A stretch of 53,590 nt of DNA, taken from positions 1-53,590 of the forward strand of contig JAJFBF010000011.1 in NCBI GenBank assembly GCA_020697295.1, in the 5' to 3' direction. Origin of the DNA: Moraxellaceae bacterium (GTDB taxonomy: Bacteria > Pseudomonadota > Gammaproteobacteria > Pseudomonadales > Moraxellaceae). Both the position numbers and the translations under genes were made by a program. Under the pieces are notes generated by a model. It was not told the origin of the DNA. It worked only from the letters and a program-made list of their open reading frames with translations, and did not search any database. This document shows positions 52,547-53,590 of this stretch, one piece after another (the stretch's first letter is position 1; each line of letters begins with the position of its first letter).

Positions 52547-53037
52547 AGTTGTTCCGCGCGATTGCCTGCGGTCTCGCCCTCACTGCCGCCGTCGCCCAGG
52601 CGGAAGACGCGACCGCCCCTGCAGTTGACACGGCGGCCCCGGCCCCGGCCGTTGTCGCTGCCGATCCCGCCGCGCCTGCGGCGACGACCGCTTCCGTCAT
52701 CGGACAGCCGGCCGCTGGCAAGGGCCAGATCGTGTTCTTCCGCCCCAAAAAACTCATGGGCGCGGTGTTCGGCTTCAAGGTGCGTGAAGAGAAGCAGGAG
52801 CTCGGCGTAATGCACAACGGCACCTACTTCGTGCTCGACGCCGAGCCGGGCAAGCACAGCTATGTGGTGCACTCCGAAGCCAAGGACGTGCTGACCCTTG
52901 AAGTGGAGGCCGGCGAGGTCTACTACGTGCAAGGCACCATCAACATGGGCTTCATGGCCGGTCGCCCGAACCTGAGCCCGAGCACCGCCGCCGCCTTCGA
53001 GGCGGAAAAGAGCAAGCTCGAGGTCTCCTCGCTGTAA
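52543..53037 (+). CDS. DUF2846-family exported protein
   Basis: A 164-residue protein with a signal peptide (FRAIACGLALTAAVAQAE), an Ala/Pro linker and a DUF2846 domain: GQIVFFRPKKLMGAVFGFKV, LGVMHNGTYFVLDAEPGKHS and VEAGEVYYVQGTINMGFMAG. The family is predicted to be a periplasmic beta-sandwich of unknown role. AAGGAG lies 6 bases before ATG 52543, which overlaps the upstream gene's stop. A strong terminator follows. Confidence 0.88.
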   Translation: MKLFRAIACGLALTAAVAQAEDATAPAVDTAAPAPAVVAADPAAPAATTASVIGQPAAGKGQIVFFRPKKLMGAVFGFKVREEKQELGVMHNGTYFVLDAEPGKHSYVVHSEAKDVLTLEVEAGEVYYVQGTINMGFMAGRPNLSPSTAAAFEAEKSKLEVSSL

Positions 53038-53058
53038 GGTCGACCGTGCATGAAATAG

Positions 53059-53085
53059 GCCCCGCGTATGCGGGGCTTTTTTTTT
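53059..53085 (+). terminator. Rho-independent terminator after the DUF2846 operon
   Basis: GCCCCGC-gtat-GCGGGGC hairpin followed by nine T, 21 bases after the stop codon. Confidence 0.92.
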
Positions 53086-53449
53086 CAGCGTGGCGCATCG
53101 GTTCAGGCCGCGATGTGCGATGTGCGAGTTGCAGACTGCCTGCCGCATCGGGCTGCGCGGCGAGAAGCCGCTCTCTTGATGGGCGCAGAAGCGTAAAGGA
53201 CGCTGGAGAGCCAGAGGTAGACCGGGCTTGATCTCGTGGGCGAGGTGCTGGATGTCACCGGGCATCTCGGGGGCTTTAACCTCCGGCGGGCTTGGTCTTC
53301 TGCTTATGCGGTGTGGCAGAACGTTTAAGGAATGTAAGAAGCCGCACCAGTGGCCAAAAAACGTGGAGTTCAGGCGCGCGCAGACGCCCTAGGGTGTAGT
53401 AGCCGACGTGTACCGCGTCGCCTGGAGCGAAGGGTTAGGAGCCTGCTGC
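53086..53449. other. Non-coding stretch before the right-edge gene
   Basis: No gene or ribosome binding site is convincing in these 364 bases; open frames here are shadows of the DUF2846 strand or non-protein-like. The stretch carries degenerate copies (53361-53439) of two blocks found at 45297-45521. Confidence 0.4.
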
Positions 53450-53590
53450 TTACTCAGTAGGAGGCTCAAAATCAGTAACTACCTCAAACTTCCCGCCTTC
53501 TTCAACTTTCTCAAAGGCGCTGCCAATGGGTGAGCTAAGCAACGGAATAATGCTTGGATCATAGTTGGCGATGGTATTGACATCGTAGAC
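53450..53590 (-). CDS. Partial gene, C-terminal 46 residues, cut by the window edge
   Basis: An open frame enters from the right edge and ends at TAA (53452-53450). Its end reads NYDPSIIPLLSSPIGSAFEK and then a Glu/Val-rich tail ending DFEPPTE, which looks like true coding sequence. It is AT-richer than the genes to its left, perhaps recently acquired. No family can be named from this fragment. Confidence 0.6.
   Translation of the reverse strand, partial: VYDVNTIANYDPSIIPLLSSPIGSAFEKVEEGGKFEVVTDFEPPTE

Overview
The window is GC-rich DNA with dense, short-spaced genes on both strands. It looks like the chromosome of a free-living, oxygen-using beta- or gammaproteobacterium. Supporting this are a class 1 fructose-1,6-bisphosphatase, a TrxC-type thioredoxin, a type IV pilin with a G^FTLIE cleavage site, three CspA-type cold-shock genes, a SoxR-box-like operator and a bufferin-type (DUF692) operon. 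I cannot fix the genus. The many lipid- and envelope-related families (SCP2-like, START, MAPEG, DoxX, Sel1 lipoproteins) would suit a Nevskiales/Xanthomonadales-like gammaproteobacterium, but this is only an impression. No rRNA, tRNA, CRISPR array or complete insertion sequence was seen.

Layout. 1-3.4 kb: a hexamer repeat and structured non-coding DNA, then fbp, an SCP2-like gene and an iron alcohol dehydrogenase, ended by a terminator. 3.4-7.1 kb (minus): a mini-operon of three very small proteins behind an FNR/Anr-like box, a START-domain protein, and a DesK/NarL-type two-component pair. 7.1-13.5 kb: a run of minus-strand genes for small, low-complexity or CsbD-like proteins (Q/G-rich, S/R-rich, acidic, coiled-coil), ending with trxC; one cold-shock gene is embedded. 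13.7-20 kb: a 55-residue protein, a DUF2279 protein, two more cold-shock genes with long conserved leaders, a K+-channel-like protein, an ankyrin protein, a ComJ-like protein and two paralogous 103-residue proteins. Three different short tandem repeats lie in intergenic DNA in the first 17 kb.

20.2-22.9 kb is the most notable locus: a secreted Cys/Lys/Ala-rich precursor peptide, a DUF692 (MNIO) enzyme, an unusually short DUF2063/BufC partner, a DoxX membrane protein, an ECF sigma factor and a 67-residue zinc-finger anti-sigma candidate, in one tightly packed plus-strand operon. This is the expected arrangement for making a copper/metal-binding modified peptide under stress control.

23-36.7 kb: a phospholipase D-family protein, pilin, a methyltransferase, two SDR/DoxX/DUF2269/DCC operons, a membrane-anchored AraC regulator, a hybrid histidine kinase, a zinc alcohol dehydrogenase and two MAPEG proteins. 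The two SDR operons are each preceded by a copy of the same 64-bp element, which suggests joint control, possibly by the neighbouring AraC protein. 36.8-43.4 kb: two multi-membrane proteins, tandem paralogous Sel1 lipoproteins with a CPXCG protein between them, and a MerR regulator divergent from DUF2938/DUF2798 genes across a soxS-like palindrome. 43.5-53.6 kb: mostly secreted or orphan proteins (beta-helix, lipoproteins, YjbR, DUF4166, MORN-C13 peptidase, TIGR03118), a frameshifted receiver-domain pseudogene, mobile-element-like inverted repeats, a DUF2846 operon and a partial gene at the right edge.
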